A DNA stretch of 64,000 bases from Actinoplanes subtropicus (GCF_000721705.1 NZ_JOJL01000027.1:292112-356111); one strand, 5' to 3'. Shown: positions 26,452-35,595, counted from the first letter of the stretch. A program made the numbers and translations. Notes: a model not told the origin generated them from the sequence alone.

Positions 26452-28821
26452 GTGATCCGTCACCCGGCGTACCCCGTGGAACCCTGGCGGGTGCGCGAGA
26501 CGCACCTCGACACCGAACTGCTGGCCCGATCCGAATCGATCTTCGCGCTGTCCAACGGGCACATCGGGCTGCGCGGCAACCTCGACGAGGGCGACCCGCA
26601 CGGCCTGCCGGGCACGTACCTCAACTCGTTCTTCGAACTGAGACCCTTGCCGTACGCCGAGGCCGGCTACGGCTACCCGGAGTCGGGCCAGACCATCGTC
26701 AACATCACCGATGGCAAGATCATCCGGCTGCTGGTGGACGACGAGCCGTTCGACGTCCGCGACGGCCGGCTCCTGCGTCACGAGCGCACCCTCGACCTGC
26801 GCGACGGCGTGCTGCGCCGCGAGGTGGAGTGGGAGTCCCCGGCCGGCTCGGCGGTGCGGGTTCGCTCGACCCGGCTGGTGTCGTTCACCCAGCGATCGAT
26901 CGCCGCCATCGAGTACGAGGTCACCCCGGTGGACACCCCGCTGCGGGTGATCGTGCAGTCGGAGCTGGTGGCGAACGAGCCGCTGCCCGGCCCGCGCAAG
27001 GACCCGCGGGTGTCGGCCGTGCTCGGCGCGCCGCTGGTGGCCGACGACTGCCACGCCAGCGGCGCCGGCGCGTTCCTCACCCACACCACGCGGGAGAGCG
27101 GGCTGCGGCTGGCCGCGGTGATGGACCACGTCATCGAGGGGCCGCCCGGCCTGCGCCAGGACAGCGAGGCGGAGCCCGACCTGGCCCGCACCACGGTGGC
27201 CTGCCGGCTGGCACCCGGCCAGCGCCTGCGCCTGGTCAAGCTGGTCGGCTACGGCTGGTCGAACGGACGCTCCCCGGCCGCCATCCGGGACCAGGTCGCC
27301 GCGGCGATCGCGGGCGCCCGTTTCGAGGGCTGGGAGGGGCTGCTCGCCGCGCAGCGGGCGTACCTGGACCGGTTCTGGGCCGGCGCCGACGTCGAGCTGG
27401 ACGGCGACGCCGAGGTGCAGCAGGCCGTCCGCTTCGCCATGTTCCACCTGCTGCAGGCCGGCGCACGGGCGGAGAAGGACCCGATCGCGGCCAAGGGCCT
27501 GACCGGCCCGGGCTACGACGGCCACGTCTTCTGGGACACCGAGCGCTACGTGCTGCCGGTGCTGACCTACATCGACCCCCGGGCGGCGGCCGACGCCCTG
27601 CGCTGGCGGCACGCCACCCTCGACCTGGCCCGGGAGCGGGCCGCCACGCTCGGCTGGGCCGGCGCGGCGTTCCCCTGGCGGACCATCCGCGGGCAGGAGT
27701 GCTCCGGCTACTGGCCGGCCGGCACGGCCGCGGTGCACCTGGCGGCCGATGTGGCCGACGGCGTGGTCCGCTACGTGAATGCGACCGGCGACGCGACCTT
27801 CGACCGGGACGTCGGCGTCGAGCTGCTGACCGAGACCGCGCGGCTGTGGGCCTCGTTCGGCCACCGCGACCGGCACGGCGACTTCCACCTCGATGGCGTC
27901 ACCGGCCCGGACGAGTACACGGCGGTCGCCGACGACAACGTCTACACCAACCTGATGGCCCGGCGGAACCTGACCGCGGCCGCCGACGCCGCGGCGCGTC
28001 ACCCCGACCGTTTCCGCGCCCTCGGCGGCCGCGACGAGGAGGTCACCGCCTGGCGGGCCGCCGCGGAGGCCATGCATATCCCGTACGACCGGGAATTGGG
28101 TGTCCATCCGCAGGTGCGGGGCTTCACGCTGATGAAGGAGTGGGATTTCGACGCCACCCGCCCGGACGACTACCCGCTGCTGCTGCACTACCCCTACCTG
28201 GATCTGTACCGCACGCAGGTGATCAAGCAGGCCGATCTGGTGCTGGCGCTGCACTGGTGCGGCGACGAGTTCACCCCCGAGGACAAGGCCCGCAACTTCG
28301 ACTACTACGAGCGCCGTACGGTCCGCGACTCCTCGCTGTCGGCGTGCACCCAGGCGATTCTCGCCGCCGAGGTCGGGCACCTGGAGCTGGCCCACGACTA
28401 CATCGGCGAGGCGGTGCTGATGGACCTGTACGACCTGCACCGCAACACCGGCGACGGGATGCACATCGCGGCGCTGGCCGGCGGCTGGCTCAGTCTGGTC
28501 GCCGGCCTGGGCGGCATGCGCGACCACGACGGCGTGCTGTCCTTCGCGCCGCGCCTGCCGAGCCGGATCGACCGGCTCACGTTCGCCCTGCTCTGGCGGG
28601 GGCTACGGCTGCAGGTGACGGTACGCGCCACGGAGGCCGACTACGCGCTGCGGGACGGGCCGGGCGACGCCAAGCTCGAACTGCTGCACCACGGCGAGCC
28701 GCTGCTGCTGTCCACCGCCGAGCCGGTGACCCGCCCGATCCCGCCGATCGTCCCGCTGACCGCCGAGCCGGAACAGCCACCGGGCCGGCGGCCGGTGCAC
28801 CGGGAGGATCTCATCCGCTGA
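26452..28821 (+). CDS. Glycoside hydrolase family 65 disaccharide phosphorylase/hydrolase
   Basis: 789 residues, the full family length. The N-terminal beta-sandwich ([19 protein letters not shown]) is followed by a helical barrel with [15 protein letters not shown] and the general acid glutamate in [17 protein letters not shown] (about residue 488), then [13 protein letters not shown] and a C-terminal cap. GH65 enzymes phosphorolyse trehalose, maltose, kojibiose or nigerose, giving glucose plus a sugar phosphate. A beta-phosphoglucomutase often sits beside them but is not seen here. GTG at 26452 is the first start after the terminator. The 3' end overlaps a convergent membrane gene by 11 bases. 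Substrate cannot be told from motifs alone. Confidence 0.9.
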   Translation: MIRHPAYPVEPWRVRETHLDTELLARSESIFALSNGHIGLRGNLDEGDPHGLPGTYLNSFFELRPLPYAEAGYGYPESGQTIVNITDGKIIRLLVDDEPFDVRDGRLLRHERTLDLRDGVLRREVEWESPAGSAVRVRSTRLVSFTQRSIAAIEYEVTPVDTPLRVIVQSELVANEPLPGPRKDPRVSAVLGAPLVADDCHASGAGAFLTHTTRESGLRLAAVMDHVIEGPPGLRQDSEAEPDLARTTVACRLAPGQRLRLVKLVGYGWSNGRSPAAIRDQVAAAIAGARFEGWEGLLAAQRAYLDRFWAGADVELDGDAEVQQAVRFAMFHLLQAGARAEKDPIAAKGLTGPGYDGHVFWDTERYVLPVLTYIDPRAAADALRWRHATLDLARERAATLGWAGAAFPWRTIRGQECSGYWPAGTAAVHLAADVADGVVRYVNATGDATFDRDVGVELLTETARLWASFGHRDRHGDFHLDGVTGPDEYTAVADDNVYTNLMARRNLTAAADAAARHPDRFRALGGRDEEVTAWRAAAEAMHIPYDRELGVHPQVRGFTLMKEWDFDATRPDDYPLLLHYPYLDLYRTQVIKQADLVLALHWCGDEFTPEDKARNFDYYERRTVRDSSLSACTQAILAAEVGHLELAHDYIGEAVLMDLYDLHRNTGDGMHIAALAGGWLSLVAGLGGMRDHDGVLSFAPRLPSRIDRLTFALLWRGLRLQVTVRATEADYALRDGPGDAKLELLHHGEPLLLSTAEPVTRPIPPIVPLTAEPEQPPGRRPVHREDLIR

Positions 28822-29251
28822 ACGACCGGCCGGCCGTCGCGCGGGCCAGCGCGACGAGCTGCACGACCAGGCCGACCATGCTGCCGGCGATGCCCAGCAG
28901 CAGCAGGACCCGGGTGACCGTCGGCCACGGCGAGCCGGCCGCGAAGTCGAAGGGGAACACCTGCCACAACTTGGCGAGCGCGGCCAGCCCGACGCCGGTG
29001 GTGATCAGTCCACCGGCGGCGACCAGCCAGCGTGAGTCGCGGATGACGTAGATCAGGTTCACGGCGATCCCGGCCACCAGCGACAGGTTGATCAGGGGTA
29101 ACACCCGCACCACGTCGCCGGTGAGGAACGGCAGGACGGCCCAGCCCGGCCGCCCGTTGATCAGATAGAGCAGGACGGCGTTGACGGCCGCGGCGATCAC
29201 GTACCCGGCCCGCCGGGCGACCTGCTTGCCGGCCTCGGTGCTGGTAGTCAT
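28811..29251 (-). CDS. Four-helix membrane protein of unknown function
   Basis: 146 residues, four predicted membrane helices (about 14-32, 48-66, 75-93 and 110-134), with a polar N terminus. Not recognised beyond being a small integral membrane protein. The ATG at 29251 is preceded by two DosR-like palindromes (29301-29314, 29322-29335), so it looks like an island member. It converges with the GH65 gene and overlaps its last 11 bases. Confidence 0.7.
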   Translation of the reverse strand: MTTSTEAGKQVARRAGYVIAAAVNAVLLYLINGRPGWAVLPFLTGDVVRVLPLINLSLVAGIAVNLIYVIRDSRWLVAAGGLITTGVGLAALAKLWQVFPFDFAAGSPWPTVTRVLLLLGIAGSMVGLVVQLVALARATAGRSFSG

Positions 29252-29321
29252 GACAACCTCCGGTAAGGCCAGCGTCTCCCCGCCGCGGACCCCGCCGCCA
29301 GGGTCGTTCGCCTGCCGTCTG

Positions 29322-29335
29322 CGGACCTTCGGCCC
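29322..29335. promoter_or_regulatory. DosR-type box upstream of membrane gene 28811-29251
   Basis: CGGACCTTCGGCCC, 70 bp upstream of the ATG. A weaker second copy, GGGTCGTTCGCCTG, lies at 29301-29314, 49 bp upstream. It also precedes the acyl-CoA synthetase remnant on the other strand. Confidence 0.6.
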
Positions 29336-29397
29336 TGCCGCTCATGCCCCCGGCATGCCGAGGGTGAACTCAGCGGGGCCGGGAGGGGGCGACGAGC

Positions 29398-30444
29398 ATG
29401 GTGGTGACGATGGCGACCTATGGCGGCCTCGAAACCGGCCCTGCCTCGCTGCGGCGTCCGTTGCGCGGTCGTGCTCACCCGGATCCCCGCCACGGCCGGT
29501 CCCGGGCCGCAACGGGAGGAATTGCGCCGGATCGCCCGGGACCACGGCATCCGCCTGGTCGGCCCGGACAGCCTCGGTGTCGTCAACACCGACCCGCTCG
29601 TGCTCCTCGACGCCGGCCTCGCCCCGGTCCGGGTGCCGCCCGGTGGCCTGGCGATGGCCGCGCAGTCCGGGGCCGTCGGGACGGCGCTGCTCGAGCAGGC
29701 CGCCCGGGACGGCTGCGGGATCGCCTCGTTCGTCTCGCTCGGCGACCAGCTGGACGTCAGCGCGAACGACCTGATCGGCCACTGGCACACCGACCCGCGG
29801 GTCCGGGCCATCGCGTTGTATCTCGACTCCTACGGCGACACCGCGACGTTCGCCCGGCACGCCCGGGCGGTGGCCCCGGACAAGCCGATCCTGGCGATCT
29901 GCGGCGCGGAGGCGGCAACCGCCCGGGACGCCCTGTTCACCCGGTCCGGCGTTCTCCGGGTCGCCGGCGTCGACGAGATGATGGATGCCGCCCGGATGTT
30001 CGTCGATCAGCCGCTGCCCGCCGGACGCCGGCTGGGCATCGTGGGCAACGCCGGTGGCCTGGTCCCGCTCGCCGCCCAGGCGGCGCGGGTGCACGGTTTC
30101 ACCGTCCCGGGCCGGGCGGTCGACGCCGGGGTGGAGGCCACCCCGCGGCGGATCGCGGAGGCGGTCGGGACCGTCGTCCGCGACGGCGGGCTGGACGCCC
30201 TCCTGCTGCTGATCGCCGGAACCCGCGCCAACGTGCCGGAGGCCATCGTCGCGCCCGGGTGGTGGACGCCGGTCCCCGGCTGGCCACGGCCGCGGTGCTC
30301 ACCGGTTGCGGCGAGGACATCCACCACATCGGAGCCCGCCGGGTGCCGGCCTACCGGCAGCCCGACCGCGCGGTCCGGGCCCTGGCCCACGCGCGCCGCC
30401 ATGCCAGGGCTCAGGCGTACGACGTCCACGTCGCGTCAGCCTGA
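29398..30444 (+). pseudogene. ADP-forming acyl-CoA synthetase remnant (truncated and frameshifted)
   Basis: From about 29412 the frame shows the CoA-ligase core of ADP-forming acyl/acetyl-CoA synthetases: ARDHGIRLVGPDSLGVVNTD, the phosphohistidine-region-like MAAQSGAVGTALLEQAARDG, IASFVSLGDQLDVSANDLI and VGNAGGLVPLAAQAARV. The N-terminal CoA-binding Rossmann part is cut to a short stub. Near 30258 the frame shifts by one; the continuation (VLTGCGEDIHHIGARRVPAY) matches the start of the next domain but ends at 30444 without the ATP-grasp part. The enzyme family couples acyl-CoA to ATP formation, useful in fermentation. No functional product is expected. Confidence 0.65.
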
Positions 30445-30485
30445 CCGCCCGGTCGCCGGGTGGATCGCCCGCCTATGCTGCCGGG

Positions 30486-30839
30486 GTGAGCGATTTCGAC
30501 CCGGCCGGGCTCGGCGGCCAGTTGCGGGCCGTTGCCGAGGGCCTGCGCGAGACCAGCGAGAGCGTGCGGCACGCCACCGAGCGGGCGCGGGCCGAGACGG
30601 TGCGGCTGGGCGACGACGACGGGCTCGCCGAGGTGGAGGTCGACGGCCGGGCCCGGGTCCGGGAGATCCGGCTCAGCCACGCCGCCCTGCGCAGCGCGGA
30701 CCGGCTCGACGACCTGCTGACCTCGCTGCTCAACCGGGCCCTCGAGCAGGCCCGGGCGAACACTCAGGACACCGTCCTGGCGGCCTTGCCCCCGGCCCTG
30801 CGCCGGGACGTGCTCGATGCCGAGGAGGAGGGCCGGTGA
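30486..30839 (+). CDS. YbaB/EbfC-like small protein, first of a pair
   Basis: 117 residues. A long amphipathic helix with many Glu/Arg (LRAVAEGLRETSESVRHATE) is followed by a short strand region containing VEVDGRARVREIRLSHAALR and then LLTSLLNRALEQARANTQ, the pattern of the YbaB/EbfC nucleoid-associated family. In actinomycetes such proteins often sit next to WXG100/type VII secretion substrates, as here. GTG at 30486 has GGGG close upstream. Its stop overlaps the next start, so the two YbaB-like genes are coupled. DNA binding or partner binding to the facing operon is a guess. Confidence 0.65.
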   Translation: MSDFDPAGLGGQLRAVAEGLRETSESVRHATERARAETVRLGDDDGLAEVEVDGRARVREIRLSHAALRSADRLDDLLTSLLNRALEQARANTQDTVLAALPPALRRDVLDAEEEGR

Positions 30840-31225
30840 CCTACCCCGACTTCGCCGAGCAGGTGGCCGAGGTCCGCTCCCGGGTCGCGGCCGCGGCGGC
30901 GGCCGAGGTGTCCGGCGAGGACATGGGCGGTCTGGTCCGGGTCACCGCCACCGGGAAGGGCGACATCGTTTCCGTACGGGTGACCGAGCGCGCCCTGGAC
31001 GACCTGGACGCGCGATCGCTCGCCGAACGGATCACCGAGGCGGCCAACGCGGCGCTCGCGAAGGCCGAGGCCACCCTGACCGAGGCCGCCCGCACGAACC
31101 GGGAAGCGGACGACACCGCGTACGCGATGGCCCGTTTCACCGACCGCATGGACGACCTGCTGGACCGGTTGACCCGGCTCGACCGCGACCTCGAGGACCG
31201 GCTCGGCGAGCTCGGCGGTCAGTGA
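30836..31225 (+). CDS. YbaB/EbfC-like small protein, second of a pair
   Basis: 129 residues. YbaB-like core with VRVTATGKGDIVSVRVTERA and ARSLAERITEAANAALAKAE, followed by an extra C-terminal coiled coil (FTDRMDDLLDRLTRLDRDLE). GTG at 30836 overlaps the stop of the first YbaB-like gene (GTGA). The 3' end overlaps the facing gene at 31219 by 7 bases, so the two operons converge with no terminator space. Confidence 0.65.
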   Translation: MTYPDFAEQVAEVRSRVAAAAAAEVSGEDMGGLVRVTATGKGDIVSVRVTERALDDLDARSLAERITEAANAALAKAEATLTEAARTNREADDTAYAMARFTDRMDDLLDRLTRLDRDLEDRLGELGGQ

Positions 31226-32076
31226 GCGCTGGCGGCGTCCTGCGCGTCGCCGGCGTCCTGCCAGCCCTCCCAGTAGTCCTTGCCGCCCTCGTACAGCTTG
31301 CCGACTCCGCCGGGCGGGGCGTCCAGGCCCCCGGTCCCGTACTTGATGGCCTGGCTGACCGCGACGTTCTTGCCGATGAACGTCGCCTGGTTCTTGATCC
31401 GCTCCACGCCCTTGTACGTCTTGAGCGCCGCCTTCTCCTCGTCCAGGGCCTTGCTGAGCTTCTGCAGCAGGTCCCGGATCGTCTTGAGCACCTTGGCGGT
31501 CTTCTCCAGCGCCTCCGCGATCTTGGTGAGCACCGCGGCGACCTTCTCCACCACGCTCGCCACCCGGGCCAGCGCGACCGCGGCCTCGGCGAGCACCTCG
31601 GCGACGGCCGCGGCCAGGCTCGCGCCGAAGGTGATGATCGACAGCGCCAGGTTCGTGACCAGGATGCCGATGGCGAACATGACCAGGCTGGTGACGATGT
31701 CGATGATCATGTTCGCGCCCTCGGTGCACGCCTGCGCGCCCGACTCCAGCAGCTCCGGCATGCCCTTGAGGGCCGCCTCCAGCTGCTGCAACTGCTGGTC
31801 GATGAAGACCACGCTCTGGTCGAAAGCGTCGTACGCGTCGCCCTCCCAGTGGCCGGCCAGCGCCGCCTTGTCCTGCAGCTGCGCGGCGGCCAGCTGGTGC
31901 ACCTGCTGGGCGTACTGCAGATAATGCGGCGCGGCGTCAAGCAGCGCCTGCGGGTCGCCGGCGACCTTCTTCAGCGAGTCGTCGATCCACTGGTACGGCT
32001 CGTGCAGGGTCGACTGCACGATGCCGGGCAGCCCCGCGTACCACGATTCGAGCTTGTTGACCGCCTCCGCGCTCAC
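31219..32076 (-). CDS. WXG100-like/type VII secretion-associated protein with hydrophobic core and coiled coil
   Basis: 285 residues. The N-terminal 110 residues are helical with a WEG turn (ALAGHWEGDAYDAFDQSVVF), matching WXG100/LXG-type folds. Two adjacent hydrophobic stretches follow (about 120-165: VTSLVMFAIGILVTNLALSI), then a long heptad-like coiled coil (VEKVAAVLTKIAEALEKTAK) and a glycine-rich tail. No known toxin domain is seen in the C-terminal part. The ATG overlaps the stop of the small helper gene upstream (ATGA). It resembles actinobacterial type VII secretion substrates; whether it is exported is unknown, and no ESX core genes are nearby. Confidence 0.6.
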   Translation of the reverse strand: MSAEAVNKLESWYAGLPGIVQSTLHEPYQWIDDSLKKVAGDPQALLDAAPHYLQYAQQVHQLAAAQLQDKAALAGHWEGDAYDAFDQSVVFIDQQLQQLEAALKGMPELLESGAQACTEGANMIIDIVTSLVMFAIGILVTNLALSIITFGASLAAAVAEVLAEAAVALARVASVVEKVAAVLTKIAEALEKTAKVLKTIRDLLQKLSKALDEEKAALKTYKGVERIKNQATFIGKNVAVSQAIKYGTGGLDAPPGGVGKLYEGGKDYWEGWQDAGDAQDAASAH

Positions 32077-32396
32077 CGGTGACCACCCGCCCCGGTCACC
32101 CGATCGGCCGCGCCCTGATCGCCGGCGTCGTAGGCCTGGGCGGTGCCGCGCACGCCGAGCGCCAGCCAGCCCATCGCCGACGCCATCGACGTCGTGGTGA
32201 ACTCGCAGCCGTCGACGAACTCCTGGTAGGCGTTGTAGATCTTCTCACCGATGCCCGGGATGTAACCGAAGGCGCCCCGGTCCAGGTGCACCGAATCCAT
32301 CTGCCCGCGAAGCGTCGTGAAGTCCCGCTCGCGGTCGGCGGAGCGCCCCGCGAACCGTTCCAGCGACGGCGTATCCACCTGGACGTGATCAGTCAT
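32073..32396 (-). CDS. Small ESX/type VII-associated helical protein
   Basis: 107 residues, predicted mostly helical, without signal peptide or membrane helix. It begins VQVDTPSLERFAGRSADRER and contains GYIPGIGEKIYNAYQEFVDG and a final alanine/glycine-rich helix. This is the pattern of small WXG100-like partners encoded before larger substrates in actinomycetes. It overlaps both neighbours in the operon (8 bases upstream, ATGA downstream). A chaperone or dimer-partner role for the 285-residue protein is inferred from position. Confidence 0.6.
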   Translation of the reverse strand: MTDHVQVDTPSLERFAGRSADRERDFTTLRGQMDSVHLDRGAFGYIPGIGEKIYNAYQEFVDGCEFTTTSMASAMGWLALGVRGTAQAYDAGDQGAADRVTGAGGHR

Positions 32397-33006
32397 CGAA
32401 CCCTCGCTCCCCGTTGGACCACCGCTCGGTCAGCGCCCGGATCAGCTGGTTGGCGATCCCGGCGTCGAGCATCCCGGCGAGGATAGCCAGCATCGACCCA
32501 TCGGTGAAGGTCACCTCCACCTGTCCCCAGCCGAACAGCAGCTTGAAATGCCGGCGCGCCGAGCGCACCGCCGAACGCGGCACCGCGAACCCGATCGTCC
32601 ACGGCCCTTTCGTGCCGGTCTCCGGGCGTTTCATGAGCAGGAACCGCCGATCGGTCACCGCCCAGTGCACGGTGCCCGGCTCCATCGCCTTGCCCGCCCG
32701 CCAGATCAGCCCGGCGTACGAGTTCGCCGCCCCCGACCCGGCGCTGCCCGACATCAGGTTGTTGAAGATGTCGGTGTTGAACTGGCCGGCCTCGAAGACC
32801 TTCTCCGACTCCGGCAGCCGATGACCGTGCTCCTGGACGTAGCGCTGCTCGAAGCCGCTGAGCTCGTCGTCGGTGCGCTCGAGCCCTCGCGTGTCCGGGT
32901 TCAGCGGGCCACGGTAGACACCCAGGGCGAGCAGCCGCTCACCCGGCGCCAGCACCTTGGCGATCTCGGGTCCGTAGATCTTCACGTGGTTCAGAAGCGG
33001 CACCAC
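32389..33006 (-). CDS. Protein of unknown function with PH-like beta domain
   Basis: 205 residues, soluble. An N-terminal helix and LAPGERLLALGVYRGPLNPD segment precede an extended middle part; the C-terminal half looks like a bacterial PH-like beta domain (HWAVTDRRFLLMKRPETG, IGFAVPRSAVRSARRHFKLL, VEVTFTDGSMLAILAGM) ending in a helix. Such domains are common in actinobacterial proteins that act at membranes. It is the first gene of the type VII-like operon and the GTG at 33006 is taken as start (a second GTG follows directly). Function unknown. Confidence 0.6.
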   Translation of the reverse strand: MVPLLNHVKIYGPEIAKVLAPGERLLALGVYRGPLNPDTRGLERTDDELSGFEQRYVQEHGHRLPESEKVFEAGQFNTDIFNNLMSGSAGSGAANSYAGLIWRAGKAMEPGTVHWAVTDRRFLLMKRPETGTKGPWTIGFAVPRSAVRSARRHFKLLFGWGQVEVTFTDGSMLAILAGMLDAGIANQLIRALTERWSNGERGFDD

Positions 33007-33129
33007 CGCACCTTAGCCAGGTCCGTTCACGATCGAAACCGGCCGGACGAGATCAGGCCAGCGACAGGAACAGCTTCTCCAGCCGGGCCACCGGACGCAT
33101 CCCGGCGGACCTGCTGCGCTGGACAGTGA

Positions 33130-33147
33130 TGTAAAGAATATTGGACA
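33130..33147. promoter_or_regulatory. Operator half of an inverted 18-bp pair (left)
   Basis: TGTAAAGAATATTGGACA. Its reverse complement matches the site at 33176-33193 in about 15 of 18 positions. The A/T-rich content stands out in this GC-rich DNA. Likely binding site for the XRE regulator encoded at 33625-33852. Confidence 0.5.
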
Positions 33148-33175
33148 CGAGGTCAAGGGAGGGTTACATTGGCTG

Positions 33176-33193
33176 TGTCAAAGATTCTGTACA
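33176..33193. promoter_or_regulatory. Operator half of an inverted 18-bp pair (right)
   Basis: TGTCAAAGATTCTGTACA, 15 bp before the ATG at 33209, overlapping the expected promoter/leader. Paired with 33130-33147 in inverted orientation, centre-to-centre about 46 bp. Confidence 0.5.
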
Positions 33194-33208
33194 TCGGAGG
33201 GCCGGGTC

Positions 33209-33631
33209 ATGACGCACCAGGAGAAACGGGCGTGGATCATGCTGGTGGTCACGGTCGTCGCGTACACCACGTACGCGGTCATCGTCGTCGGCCGAGCCCA
33301 TGGCCATCCGCTGAGCGGCGTTCCCTACGCCGCGACCATGCTGTGGAGCATCGGCGCGGCGATCCTCGCCAGCATCGTGGCCGACACGATCACCAGTGGC
33401 CCCCGCCGCGCCCGGATCACCGACGACCGGGACCGGCAGATCGGCCGCATGGGTGAGCACATCGGACAGTCGCTCGTCGTCGTCGGCGCGGTCGCCGGCA
33501 TGCTCATGGCGATGGCCGGCTGGGAGCGGTTCTGGATCGCCAACGTGATCTACCTGGGCTTCGCTCTCTCCGCCGTGCTCGGCTCCGTCGCCAAGATCGG
33601 CATGTACCACGGCAGGCTCCCGCAATGGTGA
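33209..33631 (+). CDS. Small membrane protein paired with an XRE regulator
   Basis: 140 residues with four predicted helices (about 9-28, 40-60, 88-106 and 113-132) and a charged cytosolic loop (TDDRDRQIGRMGEHIG) between the second and third. This layout is typical of small membrane proteins encoded directly before an XRE-type regulator. GGAGGG lies about 9 bases before the ATG. The last 7 bases overlap the regulator gene. Function is unknown; the pair may act as a membrane-linked regulatory module. Confidence 0.7.
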   Translation: MTHQEKRAWIMLVVTVVAYTTYAVIVVGRAHGHPLSGVPYAATMLWSIGAAILASIVADTITSGPRRARITDDRDRQIGRMGEHIGQSLVVVGAVAGMLMAMAGWERFWIANVIYLGFALSAVLGSVAKIGMYHGRLPQW

Positions 33632-33852
33632 AACCGACCCGCGTCACCAACAACATCCGCGCGCTGCGCTTCGCCCACGGCGAGATGACCCAGGCCGACC
33701 TCGCCGACCGCATCGGCGTGACCCGCCAGACCGTCATCGCCATCGAGCAGGGCCGCTACTCCCCCTCGCTGGAGGTCGCCTTCCAGATCGCCCGCGTCTT
33801 CCGCGTCCCCATCGACAGCGTCTTCTCCTACACCGATCCCGAGGAGGGATGA
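33625..33852 (+). CDS. XRE-family helix-turn-helix regulator
   Basis: 75 residues, a single HTH domain: NNIRALRFAHGEMTQADLAD and RIGVTRQTVIAIEQGRYSPS with the recognition helix, then SLEVAFQIARVFRVPIDSVF. Such minimal regulators of the YozG/Cro type usually repress their own operon. ATG 33625 overlaps the membrane gene. The inverted operator pair at 33130-33193 is the probable target (inference). A broken quinone oxidoreductase gene starts 2 bases after the stop, so it was probably part of the operon. Confidence 0.85.
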   Translation: MVKPTRVTNNIRALRFAHGEMTQADLADRIGVTRQTVIAIEQGRYSPSLEVAFQIARVFRVPIDSVFSYTDPEEG

Positions 33853-33853
33853 C

Positions 33854-34830
33854 ATGAAGGCCATCGTCCAGGACCACTACGGCACCGCCGACGCCCTCCA
33901 GCTGCGCGACATCGACCCGCCCGCCCCGGGCGCCGGCGAGGTCCTCGTCCACGTCCGGGCCGCCGGCGTCGACCCCGGCGTCTGGCACCTCATGACCGGC
34001 CGCCCCTACCTGGTGCGTGCCATGGGCTTCGGGCTGCGCCGCCCCAAGGTTCCGGTCCGCGGCCGCGATCTCGCCGGCGTCGTCGAAACGGCCGGGGCCG
34101 GCGTCACCGGCTTCCGGCCCGGCGACGAGGTGTACGGCACCAGCGACACCGGCTCCTTCGGCGAATACGCCACCGTCCCGGTGGCCCGGCTCGCCCGCAA
34201 GCCGAAGACGATCTCCTTCGAGCAGGCCGCCGTCACCCCCGTCTCCGGGGTCAGCGCGCTGCAGGCCGTCCGAGACTGCGGCGGCGTCCAGGCCGGGCAC
34301 CGCGTGATGGTCATCGGCGCGGCCGGCGGCGTCGGCTCGTTCGCCGTCCAGATCGCCACCGCGCTCGGCGCGACCGTGACCGGCGTCTGCTCCACCACCA
34401 AGGCCGACCTCGTGCGCTCGCTGGCGCGACCGAGATCATCGACTACACCCGCGAGGCGATCGACCAGGAGCCCGGAGCGTACGACCTGATCGTCGACACC
34501 GCCGGCAACCGGCCGTTGTCCCTGCTGCGCCGCGCCCTGACCGAGCACGGCACCCTGGTCCTCGTCGGCGGCGAGCACGGCCGCGACGCCGTGCTGGGCG
34601 GCTTCGACCGGCAGCTGCGTGCCCCGCTGCTGTCGATGGTCGTCGGGCAGCGTCTGCGCGCGCTGATGGCCAAGGAGAACGCCACCGACCTGACCACGCT
34701 CACCGAGCTCATCGAATCGGGCGCGGTCACCCCACACCTCGACCGCACCTACCCCCTGGCCCAGGCCGCCGACGCCATCCGCTACCTCGCCGAAGGCCAC
34801 GCCGCCGGCAAGGTCGCCATCACGGTGTGA
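33854..34830 (+). pseudogene. Zinc-independent quinone oxidoreductase/MDR-family gene with one-base frameshift
   Basis: N-terminal GroES-like part (MKAIVQDHYGTADALQLRDI, GRDLAGVVETAGAGVTGF) and nucleotide-binding VMVIGAAGGVGSFAVQIATA are in one frame to about 34425; from there GATEIIDYTREAIDQEPGAY and the rest to 34830 (AADAIRYLAEGHAAGKVAI) are in another. Loss of a single G in a CTGGGCG context explains the break, so either the gene is dead or the base is a sequencing error. Intact, the protein would be about 325 residues and reduce quinones or enones with NADPH. It is 2 bases downstream of the XRE gene. Confidence 0.75.
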
Positions 34831-34844
34831 GCCTCCACGGAGCG

Positions 34845-35531
34845 TCAGGCGCTCGGCGAGTGCACGCTCAGGGAGTTGCGCTGTGCTGCCTCCGCCCGCG
34901 CCTTGATGCCCAGCATCATCCGGCGCGTCATCACGAAGCTCACGGCGCCGATCGGCGCCATCACCGCACGGGTCAGGGCGCTGCCGAACGCGGTGCGCTC
35001 CCGCACCAGCAGGCGGGTGCCGCCCGAGGGCGCCGGCCGCAGCGCGAACGTCCACCCGAACTCCCACTTCAGCTGCTCGTCACGGTCGAGCGGGCAGCCG
35101 GCGTGCAGGTCGGCGACCTTCAGCACCAGTGCCTCGCCGGGTTGGAGGGCCACCACGTACCAGCCACCACTGCGGGCCCGGTTCGCGTGGACGACGTCGC
35201 CCACGGCCAGGCGCTGCCACTCCTCGACGACCTCGGCCGCACTGTGGATCCCCAGCCCGAACAGGTTCTCCAGCCAGTCGTAGCTGTAGAAACCACCACG
35301 GTCGGCACCGAGCTGGACGATCCACGGCCACACCGCCGCCGGCGGGGCCTGGATCGTGATCGCCCGCGTGACCTGCGTCGCCGGCTCCGCCACCTGCTCG
35401 TCACCGGCGAGCCGGACGTGGCGTTCCTCCTCGGTCGCACCCCAATGCCGCTGCCAGGGCCCGGCCCACCCCTCGTATCCCACCACCGCCGCGGCCACCA
35501 CGGCCGCCGACGCCATCAGACCTCGCCTCAT
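34845..35531 (-). CDS. SRPBCC (START-like) domain protein with N-terminal anchor
   Basis: 228 residues. A short N-terminal hydrophobic segment (LMASAAVVAAAVVGYEG) could be a signal or anchor. The rest fits the SRPBCC/polyketide cyclase-like fold: VTRAITIQAPPAAVWPWIVQ starts the domain, followed by RGGFYSYDWLENLFGLGIHS, GDVVHANR, a WTFALRPAPSGGTRLLVRER strand pair and the long C-terminal helix. These proteins bind hydrophobic ligands. Its start is preceded at 50 bp by a weak DosR-like box. It converges with the quinone oxidoreductase remnant. Ligand unknown. Confidence 0.7.
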   Translation of the reverse strand: MRRGLMASAAVVAAAVVGYEGWAGPWQRHWGATEEERHVRLAGDEQVAEPATQVTRAITIQAPPAAVWPWIVQLGADRGGFYSYDWLENLFGLGIHSAAEVVEEWQRLAVGDVVHANRARSGGWYVVALQPGEALVLKVADLHAGCPLDRDEQLKWEFGWTFALRPAPSGGTRLLVRERTAFGSALTRAVMAPIGAVSFVMTRRMMLGIKARAEAAQRNSLSVHSPSA

Positions 35532-35581
35532 GTCAGCCTCCCCCCACCGACCACCGTCACCCCCGACCCGGTCCAGCGGTA

Positions 35582-35595
35582 GAGGCCTACGGACC
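35582..35595. promoter_or_regulatory. Weak DosR-like box upstream of the SRPBCC gene
   Basis: GAGGCCTACGGACC, 50 bp upstream of the ATG at 35531. Two deviations from the consensus, but the spacing is the usual one. Confidence 0.35.

Noticed and set aside
34840..34854. Hairpin GAGCG...CGCTC between the quinone oxidoreductase remnant and the SRPBCC gene
   Set aside because: Five-base stem overlapping a coding end; not convincing as a terminator.
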